Source of the DNA: Vulcanimicrobiota bacterium
GTDB lineage: Bacteria; Vulcanimicrobiota; Xenobia; Xenobiales; JADMJV01
NCBI GenBank assembly: GCA_019637395.1
Contig: JAHBVR010000009.1
Coordinates: forward strand, 267,628 to 331,627
DNA: 64,000 nucleotides
Reading direction: 5' to 3'
Every line of letters starts with the position of its first letter. Position 1 is the stretch's first letter. Made by a program: the position numbers and the translations under genes. Of this stretch, positions 24,993 through 33,788 are shown in pieces. The notes beneath the pieces were generated by a model that searched no databases, was not told the DNA's origin, and saw only the letters and a program-made list of their open reading frames with translations.

Positions 24993-25642
24993 CGCCGGAA
25001 AAGCAGGCACTGCTGCAACAGTATGTGGAGCTTCTTTTGCAGGAAGGTGACCGGCTCGGATTGACGGCCTTTCGTACTCCTGAGCCCATCTGGAGCGAGC
25101 TGATCACCGATTCCGCCTCGGCTGCGGAGAAGCTGCCCGAAGGAGGAAAAATCGTCGACCTGGGCAGCGGTGGCGGTTGCCCGGGCGTGGTATTGCAAGT
25201 TCTACGCCCGGACACCAAGTTCTATCTGCTGGAGTCCAATGGCCGTAAAGCCGGGTTTCTGCGTAGCGTGGTAGAGAAACTCCGTCTTCCCTCGGAGGTT
25301 TTACAAGAACGCTCGGAAACGGTGGCCCATCAACCCGAATACCGCGCCCAGTTCGATATGGTTGTGGCCAAAGCTGTGGCCAGCCTACCCGTGCTTATCG
25401 AGTTGGCGCTACCTCTCTTGAAAGTGAAGGGCAAACTTCTCGCCTACAAGGGACCTCAGGCGCAGCAAGAAGTGGACGAGTCGGCGGTAGCTTTAAAGAA
25501 CCTGCATGGCAGGACGCTGGCCGTGGAGCCCTATCACCTGGGCGAAAAAAGCTACTGCCACGTGATTGTAGAGAAAGCCTCGTCCACTTCCAAAGACTGG
25601 CCGCGCCGCCCGGGCATTCCGGCCAAACAACCCCTGAAGTAA
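24977..25642 (+). CDS. rsmG: 16S rRNA (guanine-527-N7) methyltransferase RsmG (GidB)
   Basis: 221 residues. The S-adenosylmethionine loop is VDLGSGGGCPGVVLQVL. It is followed by FYLLESNGRKAGFLRSVVEKL and FDMVVAKAVASLPVLIELALPLLKVKG, which match RsmG. The enzyme methylates G527 in the 530 loop of 16S rRNA, and its loss gives low-level streptomycin resistance. It is the last gene of the mnmE-mnmG-rsmG block. In many bacteria parA and parB follow directly, but here they do not. Confidence 0.96.
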   Translation: MQNTLAPEKQALLQQYVELLLQEGDRLGLTAFRTPEPIWSELITDSASAAEKLPEGGKIVDLGSGGGCPGVVLQVLRPDTKFYLLESNGRKAGFLRSVVEKLRLPSEVLQERSETVAHQPEYRAQFDMVVAKAVASLPVLIELALPLLKVKGKLLAYKGPQAQQEVDESAVALKNLHGRTLAVEPYHLGEKSYCHVIVEKASSTSKDWPRRPGIPAKQPLK

Positions 25643-26140
25643 GCACGGAAGCGAATTGACGGCTCGTGCCCATCGAAACCCACCCAAGATGACGCCCTCA
25701 ACAGGATGCTCGCGCGAGGATTGATCCGCCCCCCCGAGCCAAATATCAGCTATGCCAGGCCACGGGCACATTGTTCCGAGCACGTCTGGCCGGACCGGGA
25801 TGATCGTCTTTGAAGTTCTGGGATTCTTCGGCTCTACGCCGTAGTGCTCGTCGAGCCCAGAACTCCGGAGGCCCTCCAAATTCGCAGCCTGGACCCTGAG
25901 TTGGCGGTCTGATGGGCTCGGAGATCGAATGCCGGACGGCCATTGTCCGCAAGCGCCGCGAGAGAGTGCTCGACCAGGCCTCGCTCAGGCTGGCTCTACA
26001 AGGCCTGAGTCAGCTTCTGCGTACGTGTTCTGAAGTGCTGCCATCGACGGAGATCAAAAGGATAGCCGGCCGAATTGGTGACCGCCACCCTCTCCACGCA
26101 GCCGCCGCTCGATTTTGTTGCTTTGACTTAAGGTTGCGGG
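25643..26140. other. gene-poor stretch after rsmG
   Basis: About 500 bases with short, inconsistent frames on both strands and no ribosome binding site, terminator or RNA gene that I can support. It leads into the ATPase remnant at 26141 and is probably eroded coding DNA. Confidence 0.4.
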
Positions 26141-26440
26141 ATGCCGCGCGAGCAGACGGTTTCGGTTGGTCCCCGCCCAAGTCTAAAGCGCGATCTTGCC
26201 CTTTACGTGCTCAACGAAATTTATTGGCGTGATAAGCGCGGACACGAGACCGATCTGGTTTTGCCGTCTCGCCACGGCCGGCTGATCACCATCGAATGTC
26301 AATGGGCGTTCCGTCGTCAGTATCCCGAGGGAGCCAACCGGGTGGTTGCCAGTGACGTCGACACCTCCTACCACCGGCAATTCGACGAGCTAACCGTGGA
26401 GTTTCTCGGATTGAAGGACCTGGTGGAAAGCTTTAAACGG
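26141..26440 (+). pseudogene. C-terminal remnant of an AAA ATPase with DUF4143
   Basis: The frame reads YVLNEIYWRDKRGHETDLVL, then GRLITIECQW, then FDELTVEFLGLKDLVESF. The WRDKxGxExDxV and IEcKW-like blocks are those of the nuclease-like C-terminal DUF4143 domain that ends many archaeal and bacterial AAA ATPases. The ATPase part (Walker A and B) is absent in every frame upstream. The frame runs without a proper stop into the antisense end of the PilZ gene. This is a decayed gene, once perhaps of a mobile or defence-type ATPase. Confidence 0.55.
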
Positions 26441-29400
26441 ACCCGCCCGTCTTCAGCAGGTCCACCACATATTTGCCCAGCAGTTTGGTCTGGGTGGTGG
26501 AGATTTCCGCGAACTTGGCGCTGTGGGTCCAACCGATGCCGGCCTCATCGTGACGGGAGCTGATCACTTCGCAGTTGAGTTCGAGCTTGTCGTGATTGCC
26601 CAACGGACCCATATGCAACGTGAAGCGGGTGGTCGGACTCAACGGTCGGTCCACGGCCAGCAAAGCGCCGCCCAAGCCGATGTCGAGGGCGGTACCAGGG
26701 TGGCGCTCTTTGGTCTTGAGGTCAATTTCGATCGGCAGGTTGGCGGCCGCGCGCGTATATTTGCGCTGGTTGAAGACTTTCGACTGCATGCCAATTTTGT
26801 TGAGAACAGTGATGACCCAGGATTTGCCCAACACCTCAGGTGATTCCTCGAACTGCAGACCGATGTCGAACTTACCCTCTTCATCGCGGCTGGGACGCAA
26901 CCATACAATACGGGCCGTTACGGGATCTTTGACGCGAGCTTCGGGCAGTGGATTGGAAACCTGAATCAACTGACCGCGCTGAAAGTTGCTGGCAGGCCCT
27001 TGCAGCTTGCCGCCGCCGAGGCTGATGTCGACCAGCTTCACGCTGACAGGACGGCCTTCCAGGTAGGCGCTGGTGTCGTAACTGCAAGCCAGACGAACGA
27101 GGCGGCGACGTTCCTGGGCACTCGCTCCTCCATCAAAGGAAGGCGCGGTGGCGACCGCTGCTTCCACCGCACCAGGAGGAGGCGCCGCCACCGCCTCCTC
27201 GGCAGCCACTTCTTCAATGGCCGCCTCCAGGCTGGTTTCAGACGAGGGTTGGCTGACTGGCGCTTCTTCAGTAGGAGCGACGGGCGCGGCGGTGGGCTCC
27301 GCCAGCGGTTCATCCAACCAGGAGGCGGTGGTCGGCCCGGCATCTCCGAAGAAGTCACCGCCTACGTCCATGCTCTCACCCGAGCCGACCAACAGGTCCT
27401 CGCCACTGGCGGCAGGGCTATCGATGACGGCCAGCGGCTCACTGGAAGCGAAGAAATCCTCTTCCCCCGAGACGATGGGTTGCCCTTCGAAGAGGTCGTC
27501 GGGCCCGGGCAGCTCCGCGCTGACGAATTCTGTTACCGGCTCCTCAAAGACGGGTTCCGTCACCTGCTGGTCGGGCCCCTCAAACAAGTTCGCGGGACCG
27601 GCCAGTTCCCCGGAAACCTCGACCGCGATCGGCTCTTCCACTTCGGCCGGAGCTTCAACCGCGATCGGCTCTTCCACCTCGACCGGAGCTTCAAACGCGA
27701 TCGGTTCTTCCACCTCGACCGGCGCTTCGACCGCGATCGGCTCTTCCACCTCGGCCGGAACTCCAACCGCGATCGGTTCTTCCACCTCGGCCGGCGCTTC
27801 GACCGCGATCGGCTCTTCCACCTCGGCCGGAGCTTCAACCGTGATCGGCTCCTCCACCTCGATCGGCGCTTCGACCGCGATCGGCTCTTCCACCTCGACC
27901 GGAGCTTCGACCGCGATCGGCTCCTCCACCTCGGCAGGCGCTTCGACGGCGATCGGCTCTTCCACCTCGGCCGGAACTTCGACCGCGATCGGCTCTTCCA
28001 CCTCGGCCGGAGGCTCGACCGCGATCGACTCCTCTACCTCGATCGGCGCTTCGACCGCGATCGGTTCTTCCACCTCGGCAGGAGGCTCGATCAGGATCGG
28101 CTCCTCCAGCTCAACCGGAGCCTCGGGCGCATCAACCTGCAGCGGCTCATCGATGACAACTTCTGTCATCTCGGCTTCAGGTTCGAGCAGGTCCAGATCG
28201 TCGTCGAGCGCCAGCTCGTCAAAGTCGAGATGATCCAGGTCGACGTCGGCCAGCTCACCCAGGTCGAGTTCGTCTTCGCTTACCTCGAGATCGAATGCCC
28301 CCACTTCCAGCTCATCGAGTTCCTCCAGAGCACCGAGATCGTAGTCCACCTGCGCATCCAGGAAAGGCTCCAAACCCTCTGAGTCGTCGATATCATACGC
28401 ACGATCGGCCTCTGCATCAGCTACTGCCGGGGCCAACTCCAGGTCGTCTTCCAACTCGAGGTCGAGATCATCCAGGAAGGGAGCACCCAGCTCCTCGTCC
28501 ACCAGCTCGGCCTCGTCCTCGTCGAACAAGAGATTGGCGTCCAGCTCATCTAGAGCGAGCAAATCATCGCCTTCCAGGTCGAGGTTGTCATAGTCAAACT
28601 CGCCGAGCTCATCCAGGTCCAGATCGCCGACATCGAGGTCGCCAAGCTCGAACTCCTCCCCGCTGAGGTCAAGGTCGTCGAGGAGGTCGTCCTGCAGGAG
28701 CAACTCATCATCTTCGGGGATGGCCGGAAGATCCTCAGCGGTGATGTCCTGAGGTTCAAATAAGGGAGCACGGGCGGCCGGTTTTTCGGCTCGCGACAGC
28801 CAGGCCAGCGGAGCGGGCTTGGGCTGGCCGGCGGGGGACCTCCTGGTCGGCGTCTCCCCTGAACTCAAGCTGAACGGCTGGGGCTTGGGACGCCTTGGCC
28901 GGCGAACCGGAGGGCTATCGCCTCCCAGGCGCAACTCGGTGGCCGGTGGATGCGTGCGAGCCTTGCGCTCCACGCGCACCGACAGCCAGCTCGGGGTCTC
29001 GGCCGAGCCGGCGGGTTTTCTGAGTTCGAAATCAGGGGAGGAGCGTTCGCTCTCGACCGGCCGCGAGTAATAGTAGGGGACATCGTCTTCAAAGTCCTGG
29101 TCGCGATAGAGCGGACCCCGGGCGCGCACCGGCTGGTAGTCTTCGCGGGTGAACTCTTCCCGAGAACGATGGAACTTGGAAAAATGTTGGGTTATCCGGG
29201 TGCGCGGATCGGCCGTTCGCTCAAAAGATTCTTCACTATCCGAGCGGCGGCGGCGTTCCCGGTAGATACCCGGGACATCCACGGCGGCGGAGATTTGTCC
29301 GAGCAGTCGGGCCCGTTCTTGCTCGGCTTCCCAAATCAGTTGCTCGGTGAGGCGAACCGAGCGTCCGTCCTGGCGGCGAACCTCCAGTTCACGCTTGAGG

Positions 29401-29618
29401 CTGTGGAGAATTTCTTCAACGTCCGCCAGACTCTCGCGTAAGTTCTGGAGACGGAGCAAGGCCAGCCGATCGGCGGCGTAGTTGACCATGTCCTGCAGCC
29501 CGCTGGTCTCGCGACTGCGCCGGGCCAGTGGCGGCAAGTCAGGATCAACCGCTCCCTCAAAAGAGGAAGCAGCCTGCCGCAGCCTGCCGGGTAGGTCTGA
29601 TCCTTGATACTCCGCCAT
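26433..29618 (-). CDS. large acidic repeat protein with two C-terminal PilZ domains
   Basis: 1061 residues. Residues about 40-110 form a helical domain shared with the neighbouring gene. A basic, proline-rich linker follows, then a very acidic region (about 290-500) of D/E-L repeats, then 14 copies of a 12-residue unit (about 500-668) and another acidic stretch. Two PilZ domains end the protein. The first (about 837-935) has RxxxR (R838, R842) and DISLGG; the second (about 950-1058) has RKYTR and DIGLGG, where the usual serine is glycine. PilZ domains bind cyclic di-GMP, so the first is probably competent and the second doubtful. It may act in motility or surface control. Confidence 0.85.
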   Translation of the reverse strand: MAEYQGSDLPGRLRQAASSFEGAVDPDLPPLARRSRETSGLQDMVNYAADRLALLRLQNLRESLADVEEILHSLKRELEVRRQDGRSVRLTEQLIWEAEQERARLLGQISAAVDVPGIYRERRRRSDSEESFERTADPRTRITQHFSKFHRSREEFTREDYQPVRARGPLYRDQDFEDDVPYYYSRPVESERSSPDFELRKPAGSAETPSWLSVRVERKARTHPPATELRLGGDSPPVRRPRRPKPQPFSLSSGETPTRRSPAGQPKPAPLAWLSRAEKPAARAPLFEPQDITAEDLPAIPEDDELLLQDDLLDDLDLSGEEFELGDLDVGDLDLDELGEFDYDNLDLEGDDLLALDELDANLLFDEDEAELVDEELGAPFLDDLDLELEDDLELAPAVADAEADRAYDIDDSEGLEPFLDAQVDYDLGALEELDELEVGAFDLEVSEDELDLGELADVDLDHLDFDELALDDDLDLLEPEAEMTEVVIDEPLQVDAPEAPVELEEPILIEPPAEVEEPIAVEAPIEVEESIAVEPPAEVEEPIAVEVPAEVEEPIAVEAPAEVEEPIAVEAPVEVEEPIAVEAPIEVEEPITVEAPAEVEEPIAVEAPAEVEEPIAVGVPAEVEEPIAVEAPVEVEEPIAFEAPVEVEEPIAVEAPAEVEEPIAVEVSGELAGPANLFEGPDQQVTEPVFEEPVTEFVSAELPGPDDLFEGQPIVSGEEDFFASSEPLAVIDSPAASGEDLLVGSGESMDVGGDFFGDAGPTTASWLDEPLAEPTAAPVAPTEEAPVSQPSSETSLEAAIEEVAAEEAVAAPPPGAVEAAVATAPSFDGGASAQERRRLVRLACSYDTSAYLEGRPVSVKLVDISLGGGKLQGPASNFQRGQLIQVSNPLPEARVKDPVTARIVWLRPSRDEEGKFDIGLQFEESPEVLGKSWVITVLNKIGMQSKVFNQRKYTRAAANLPIEIDLKTKERHPGTALDIGLGGALLAVDRPLSPTTRFTLHMGPLGNHDKLELNCEVISSRHDEAGIGWTHSAKFAEISTTQTKLLGKYVVDLLKTGGSV
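27616..28119 (-). repeat. 36-bp tandem repeat array, 14 units
   Basis: In-frame units encode variations of EVEEPIAVEAPA; I count 14 by eye. Units differ by scattered synonymous and conservative changes (A/V/I/P at the end, S for P in one). The array is therefore not freshly amplified, though slippage or recombination could still change copy number. It lies within the PilZ protein gene. Confidence 0.85.
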
Positions 29619-29644
29619 ACGAGATGTGCGGCAACGCTACGCCA

Positions 29645-29676
29645 TAAAAAGCAAACACCCTGGTGTTTCCAGGGGT
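29645..29676 (-). terminator. Rho-independent terminator
   Basis: On the minus strand ACCCCTGG-AAACA-CCAGGGTG is followed by TTTGCTTTTT. It lies 84 bases beyond the stop of the 180-residue paralogue and just before the PilZ gene start, so the two paralogous genes appear to be separate transcription units. Confidence 0.6.
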
Positions 29677-29759
29677 CTCGCTACCGCCGATATGTGACTC
29701 CAGTTCCCTTGGTGCGACCGTTCAGGATCGTCTCTCCCGAACTCTGTCAAGCTGACCTG

Positions 29760-30302
29760 CTAGGCCGAATCCAGGTCGCTAAATTCGTTGACCACCTCAC
29801 GAACTTTTCTGGGCCTGGCGGCTTCCCGGTCACGCCGGGGGGGGACTTCTCGGGAGACCTGCTCAGCCCTGCGTGGAGGCCGCTCACCGCTATAAAAACG
29901 CTCGGCACTGCCCCAACCACGCCCGCGCTCGCGACTGCGGCGACTCTCTTCCTCAGCGCGCACGGCGGCGTCGATAATGTGGTGCAGGCGCACCCGCTCC
30001 GACTCCGCCAGGCGAATGAAATTCTGAATCAGACCAAGAGGGCGTCCTTCATCGGTACGCCGCGTCTCATCATCGCGCAGGCCCCGCACGATGGCCTCCA
30101 CGTCTTCCAGCGCCTCTTGTAGAGCTTCCAAGCGGAGAGTGGCCAGACGGTCTTGGGCCAGGCCCAACAACTCCTCCAACCGGGTCTCTTCCTCCACGCG
30201 AGCGTGGTAGGAATTATTATTTTCCGCTTCGAGAAAAAGCTCTTCCAACGCCTCGGCTTCAGCACGCAGGCGGGACGCTAGTTCGAAGGAGGACTCACGC
30301 AT
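29760..30302 (-). CDS. paralogue of the N-terminal domain of the PilZ protein
   Basis: 180 residues. A region of about 65 residues starting QDRLATLRLEALQEALEDVE aligns without gaps to ADRLALLRLQNLRESLADVE in the neighbouring PilZ protein, with the same spacing to LAESERVRLHHIIDAA against EAEQERARLLGQISAA. An arginine-rich disordered tail ends the protein. The shared domain is helical and may be a dimerisation or docking module. I know no named family for it. The ATG is preceded by AGGGA. Confidence 0.7.
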   Translation of the reverse strand: MRESSFELASRLRAEAEALEELFLEAENNNSYHARVEEETRLEELLGLAQDRLATLRLEALQEALEDVEAIVRGLRDDETRRTDEGRPLGLIQNFIRLAESERVRLHHIIDAAVRAEEESRRSRERGRGWGSAERFYSGERPPRRAEQVSREVPPRRDREAARPRKVREVVNEFSDLDSA

Positions 30303-30456
30303 TCCCTCGCTACCTTCTTACCTTGTCAGTCAGGACATGCCGCTGCCTCTGTTGGCTGCGGATGTCCGGCTATGATACGATGGCCCCCTGGAGGAACCTT
30401 CCATCCAGAACAAAATTTCGCATCCCAAACCCCTCAGGAGGGCTCGTTAAGAACAA

Positions 30457-30726
30457 ATGTCCCATCAACCCAACATCGAAATCTATACCTGGCAGACCTG
30501 CCCTTATTGCCGCAGAGCGAAAGCCCTGCTTGACTCCAAAGGAGTCAGTTACCATGAGATCTCGGTCGACGGCGATGAAGCGGCCCGCGACGCCATGGCG
30601 CAGCGCACCGGTGGCAAGCGCTCCGTTCCTCAAATCTTTATCAACGGCCAACATATCGGTGGCTGCGACGACCTTCACGCTCTCGACGCCCGTGGAGGCC
30701 TCGATCCACTGCTGAAAGCCACCTGA
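30457..30726 (+). CDS. grxC: glutaredoxin 3 (GrxC-type)
   Basis: 89 residues with the dithiol active site CPYC (C15, C18), VPQIFINGQHIGGCDDL for glutathione binding and the usual terminal helix. It reduces protein and small-molecule disulfides using glutathione. The genome also encodes glutathione S-transferases in this window, so a glutathione pool is plausible. The nearest purine-rich ribosome binding site (CAGGAG) is 16 bases before the ATG, which is far. Confidence 0.93.
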   Translation: MSHQPNIEIYTWQTCPYCRRAKALLDSKGVSYHEISVDGDEAARDAMAQRTGGKRSVPQIFINGQHIGGCDDLHALDARGGLDPLLKAT

Positions 30727-30729
30727 GCG

Positions 30730-31155
30730 ATGCTGGGCGCCGCCGCTTTGTTCTTCGGATTACAGTTGCTGGCGCCCATCGTGGGCACCCTGCTGGCCTA
30801 CGGGCATTGTTACCATCAGCGCCTGCAGGGAGTATCCGGTCAATACCTGGAAGGCACCCTGGCCAGGTGGGGATTCCTCACCTCGGCCGGCCTGAGCGTT
30901 CTCTTTTTCTGGTTCTGGCCCGAGGGGACCAACAACTGGACGCAGATGCCGGGGCTATCCTGGATCGCCAGGCTAACCCTGATCGATCCACCCCAATCCG
31001 ACAGCAGCTACCCTCTGGTCAAGATGCTGGTTTCCCTATCGATAGGCCTTCTTGCCGGTCTGGCGGCGCGCATCCATGCCTTTGGCCTGACGCGCCGTCT
31101 GGTGCGCGAAGTTCCCCGCTTCTACCGAAATGAGGACGCCGTAGGTAAGCGCTGA
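30730..31155 (+). CDS. hypothetical membrane protein
   Basis: 141 residues with three probable transmembrane segments (about 3-24, 46-64 and 97-117) and a positively charged C terminus (RRLVREVPRFYRN). No family recognised. It follows the glutaredoxin gene by three bases and precedes dnaX by 21 bases, so it is probably cotranscribed with both. Confidence 0.6.
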   Translation: MLGAAALFFGLQLLAPIVGTLLAYGHCYHQRLQGVSGQYLEGTLARWGFLTSAGLSVLFFWFWPEGTNNWTQMPGLSWIARLTLIDPPQSDSSYPLVKMLVSLSIGLLAGLAARIHAFGLTRRLVREVPRFYRNEDAVGKR

Positions 31156-31176
31156 GTCCAGGCGAAGGGGGGAACT

Positions 31177-33048
31177 ATGAGTCAGGTATCCCTTTTCCGA
31201 AAATGGCGCTCCAAAGCTTTTTCCGACCTGGTCGGACAGGAGGCAGTGGTCAAGACCCTGCGCAACGTACTGGCCGGCGGTTCTCCCGCCCGGGCCTATC
31301 TCTTTTGCGGTCCGCGCGGCACGGGTAAAACCAGCACCGCCCGTATTTTTGCCAAAGCGCTGTGCTGCGAAAACGGCCCCGCCCTGGAACCCTGTAATCA
31401 CTGTTCCACCTGCCGGGAAATCGCCCAGGGCAACTGCATGGACGTCTTTGAAATCGACGCTGCCTCCAACACGCAGGTCGAGAAAATCCGCGATTTCATC
31501 GTGGACAAAGTGCACTTCGCTCCGGCCAAAGCCCGTTTCAAGGTCTATATCATCGACGAGGTGCACAAACTCTCCACCTCCTCCTTCAACGCCCTGCTCA
31601 AGACGCTGGAAGAACCTCCAGCCCACGTCGTCTTCGTGCTGGCCACCACTCATCCCCATGAATTGCTGCCGACCATCCTCTCCCGCTGCCAGCGCTACGA
31701 TTTCCGGGCCTTTTCTCTGACCGAGGTAGAAGCCCACCTGCAGCACATCGCCGTCGAAGAAAAACTCGAACTCGACCCGCTGGCCCGCCAACTGCTGGCC
31801 CGGGCCGCCCAGGGTTCCATGCGCGACGCTCTGGTACTGCTCGAGCAGGCGCAGCACTACAGCGGCGGTGCCGTGCAGCCGGCCGACGTCGTGCAAATGC
31901 TGGGACTGCTGCCTCAGGATACGCTGGGGCGCTGGGTCGAGGCCCTGCGCCAGGGGGACGCGGCCCTCTTGCTGGGAGCAGTGGAGGATATGCATAGGGG
32001 CGGGCAGGATTTCGTGCGCGCTGTCGATCTCTGGGTCGACCACTTGCGGCTGATCATGCTCTCCAAAGTGGGGGCTCACGAAGCTGGTTTGAGCGAACTG
32101 CACGAAGCCTACCGCACGGCTTTGCAAAGCCAGGCGCAAAATTTGACCATGAGCCAGATTCTCAACTGGCTGCGCGCCGCCGTCGACCTGCAACAGGCCA
32201 TTCGCGACGGGCAACCCCCACGCATCGCCCTGGAACTATGCCTGGTGGCCCTGTGCGCACCACCTGCTCCCGTGTCCGCAATCGCGCCCGGCGCAGCCGC
32301 CCCTGCCCCCGTAGTGGCCACTCCCGCGCTGGAAGCACTCACCCTTCAGGTGCAGGACCTGCAAGAAAAAGTAAAATCTCTGCTGACCGCTGCGCGCCCG
32401 CGTGGGGAACAGCCGCTTCCCGCGGAAAAGCAACCGGCCGAGCCGCCACGCCCGGCTGCCCGCCGGGAAACTCCACCGCCCACCCGGGCGCCGGTTGCAC
32501 CGGCCGCTGAGGTTGATTTCTTAGGACCCCCGCGAGAGGAAGAACGCATTCCACCAGCCCGTTCCGCTGACGCGCCCAGCGACGATGACTTTCTGGGTCC
32601 CCCGGCCGAAGAAAGACAGGCTCCCCCGCCCCGGCGCGAATCCCCCCGGGCGGCCCAGCGGCCTCCGGCCGAGTTGCCCAACGGGGGCAAAGCCATCACC
32701 CAGGCCCGCGATTTCTGGCCGCATTTGATCCAGAGTCTGAAAGCTCGCGACGGGCGGCTGCAGGCCATGATGAAAGACGCCCAACTGCGTGAGTTTCAAC
32801 CGGATCGCCTGGTCATCTCGTTGTCCTCGACTCTGAAGTTCCACTACGAATACATATCCCGTCAGGTCCGCCTGCTCGAAGAGGTAAGTAGCGGACTTAT
32901 GCAAAGCAAGGTGCGCATTGAAGTAGTGGTGGACGGAGCGCAACAGGCGCCCGTCCAAGAACAAGAACACGAGACCCTGGTCAAGAAAGCCTCCGGCTTG
33001 TTCGGAGGTCGCATCTTGGATGCGGCGAATGACACCCAGTCGGATTAG
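31177..33048 (+). CDS. dnaX: DNA polymerase III gamma/tau subunit
   Basis: 623 residues. AAA+ clamp-loader motor with Walker A GPRGTGKTS (residues 45-53), zinc-binding cysteines in CCENGPALEPCNHCSTC, Walker B IIDEVHKLS and sensor LSRCQRYDF. The middle is a proline- and glutamate-rich linker of about 120 residues, and the C-terminal domain resembles the tau polymerase-binding end. It has a strong AAGGGGGGAA ribosome binding site. I saw no obvious A-run slippage signal for making a separate gamma, but did not analyse this in detail. dnaX heads the dnaX-receiver-ybaB-recR cluster. Confidence 0.96.
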   Translation: MSQVSLFRKWRSKAFSDLVGQEAVVKTLRNVLAGGSPARAYLFCGPRGTGKTSTARIFAKALCCENGPALEPCNHCSTCREIAQGNCMDVFEIDAASNTQVEKIRDFIVDKVHFAPAKARFKVYIIDEVHKLSTSSFNALLKTLEEPPAHVVFVLATTHPHELLPTILSRCQRYDFRAFSLTEVEAHLQHIAVEEKLELDPLARQLLARAAQGSMRDALVLLEQAQHYSGGAVQPADVVQMLGLLPQDTLGRWVEALRQGDAALLLGAVEDMHRGGQDFVRAVDLWVDHLRLIMLSKVGAHEAGLSELHEAYRTALQSQAQNLTMSQILNWLRAAVDLQQAIRDGQPPRIALELCLVALCAPPAPVSAIAPGAAAPAPVVATPALEALTLQVQDLQEKVKSLLTAARPRGEQPLPAEKQPAEPPRPAARRETPPPTRAPVAPAAEVDFLGPPREEERIPPARSADAPSDDDFLGPPAEERQAPPPRRESPRAAQRPPAELPNGGKAITQARDFWPHLIQSLKARDGRLQAMMKDAQLREFQPDRLVISLSSTLKFHYEYISRQVRLLEEVSSGLMQSKVRIEVVVDGAQQAPVQEQEHETLVKKASGLFGGRILDAANDTQSD

Positions 33049-33062
33049 GAGCAGCAGAGCCA

Positions 33063-33446
33063 ATGAGCGATACCCCGAAAATCTTAGTGGTGGACGACGA
33101 TGAGCACATCCTTCGCTCACTCAGTCAGTATTTAGAGCTGGAAGACTTCAACGTAGTCAGTGCCTCGAGTGGTCCCGAAGCTCTCGCGCTCTTCGCCCAA
33201 GAAAAACCCGATTTGCTGGTTCTTGACGTGATGATGCCCGGCATGGACGGCTTCCAGGTCTTGGAAACATTACGCAAGGACCCCGAAACCGCCGGCGTGC
33301 CCGTGCTCATGCTGACGGCCCGCGACCAGCACAACGATATTCTCAAAGGCTACCAGATGGGAGCCACCTCCTATCTGGTCAAACCCTTCAACTTGGACGA
33401 ACTCGTGGAAGCCATTCGCGAGGTCTTCGCCAGCAAATCCAGTTAA
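33063..33446 (+). CDS. single-domain response regulator (receiver only)
   Basis: 127 residues consisting only of a receiver domain. Acidic triad DDDEH near residue 10, phospho-acceptor D53 in LLVLDVMMPGMDGF, then MLTARD and the KPFNLDEL lysine. No output domain follows. It has a GGAGCAG ribosome binding site and starts 15 bases after dnaX. Such proteins relay phosphate or bind targets directly, like CheY or Spo0F. Placement between dnaX and ybaB is unusual, and its partner kinase is not visible. Confidence 0.92.
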   Translation: MSDTPKILVVDDDEHILRSLSQYLELEDFNVVSASSGPEALALFAQEKPDLLVLDVMMPGMDGFQVLETLRKDPETAGVPVLMLTARDQHNDILKGYQMGATSYLVKPFNLDELVEAIREVFASKSS

Positions 33447-33461
33447 TTTCAAGGAGCTGTC

Positions 33462-33782
33462 ATGCAACGTGAACTGATGCGTAAAATGCAGAAGATGCAG
33501 GAGAAGCTTACCGCTTCGATGGGTCAGATGCAGGAAGAGCTCGAGACCGTAACGGTTGAAGGCACGGCCGGCCAGGGGATGGTGAAAGCCACCGTCAACG
33601 GCCATGGCATGCTGATGTCGATCAAGATCGATCCTAAGGCGGTCGATCCTGAAGACGTGGACATGCTCGAAGACCTGGTCCTGACCGCGGTCAAAGACGC
33701 CATCGAAAAATCCAAGTCGCTCTCCGGGGACAAGATGTCCAAACTGACCGCGGGCTTGCCGATTCCACCCGGATTCTTCTAG
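33462..33782 (+). CDS. ybaB: YbaB/EbfC family nucleoid-associated protein
   Basis: 106 residues with the family pattern MQKMQEKLTASMGQMQEEL, then VEGTAGQGMVKATVNGHG, then IKIDPKAVDPEDVDMLEDLV and a terminal GLPIPPGF. It forms a tweezer-like dimer that binds DNA. Position before recR is conserved across bacteria and supports the call. AAGGAG precedes the ATG. Confidence 0.95.
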   Translation: MQRELMRKMQKMQEKLTASMGQMQEELETVTVEGTAGQGMVKATVNGHGMLMSIKIDPKAVDPEDVDMLEDLVLTAVKDAIEKSKSLSGDKMSKLTAGLPIPPGFF

Positions 33783-33788
33783 GTCTCG

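Noticed and set aside
25493-25879. 128-residue minus-strand frame across the end of rsmG
   Set aside because: Mostly antisense to rsmG and its remainder shows no domain or start signal.
27148-28233. Repetitive serine/threonine-rich frame opposite the 12-residue repeats
   Set aside because: It exists only because the repeat unit has no stops on the other strand; no start signal and no separate domain. The PilZ frame is continuous with real domains.
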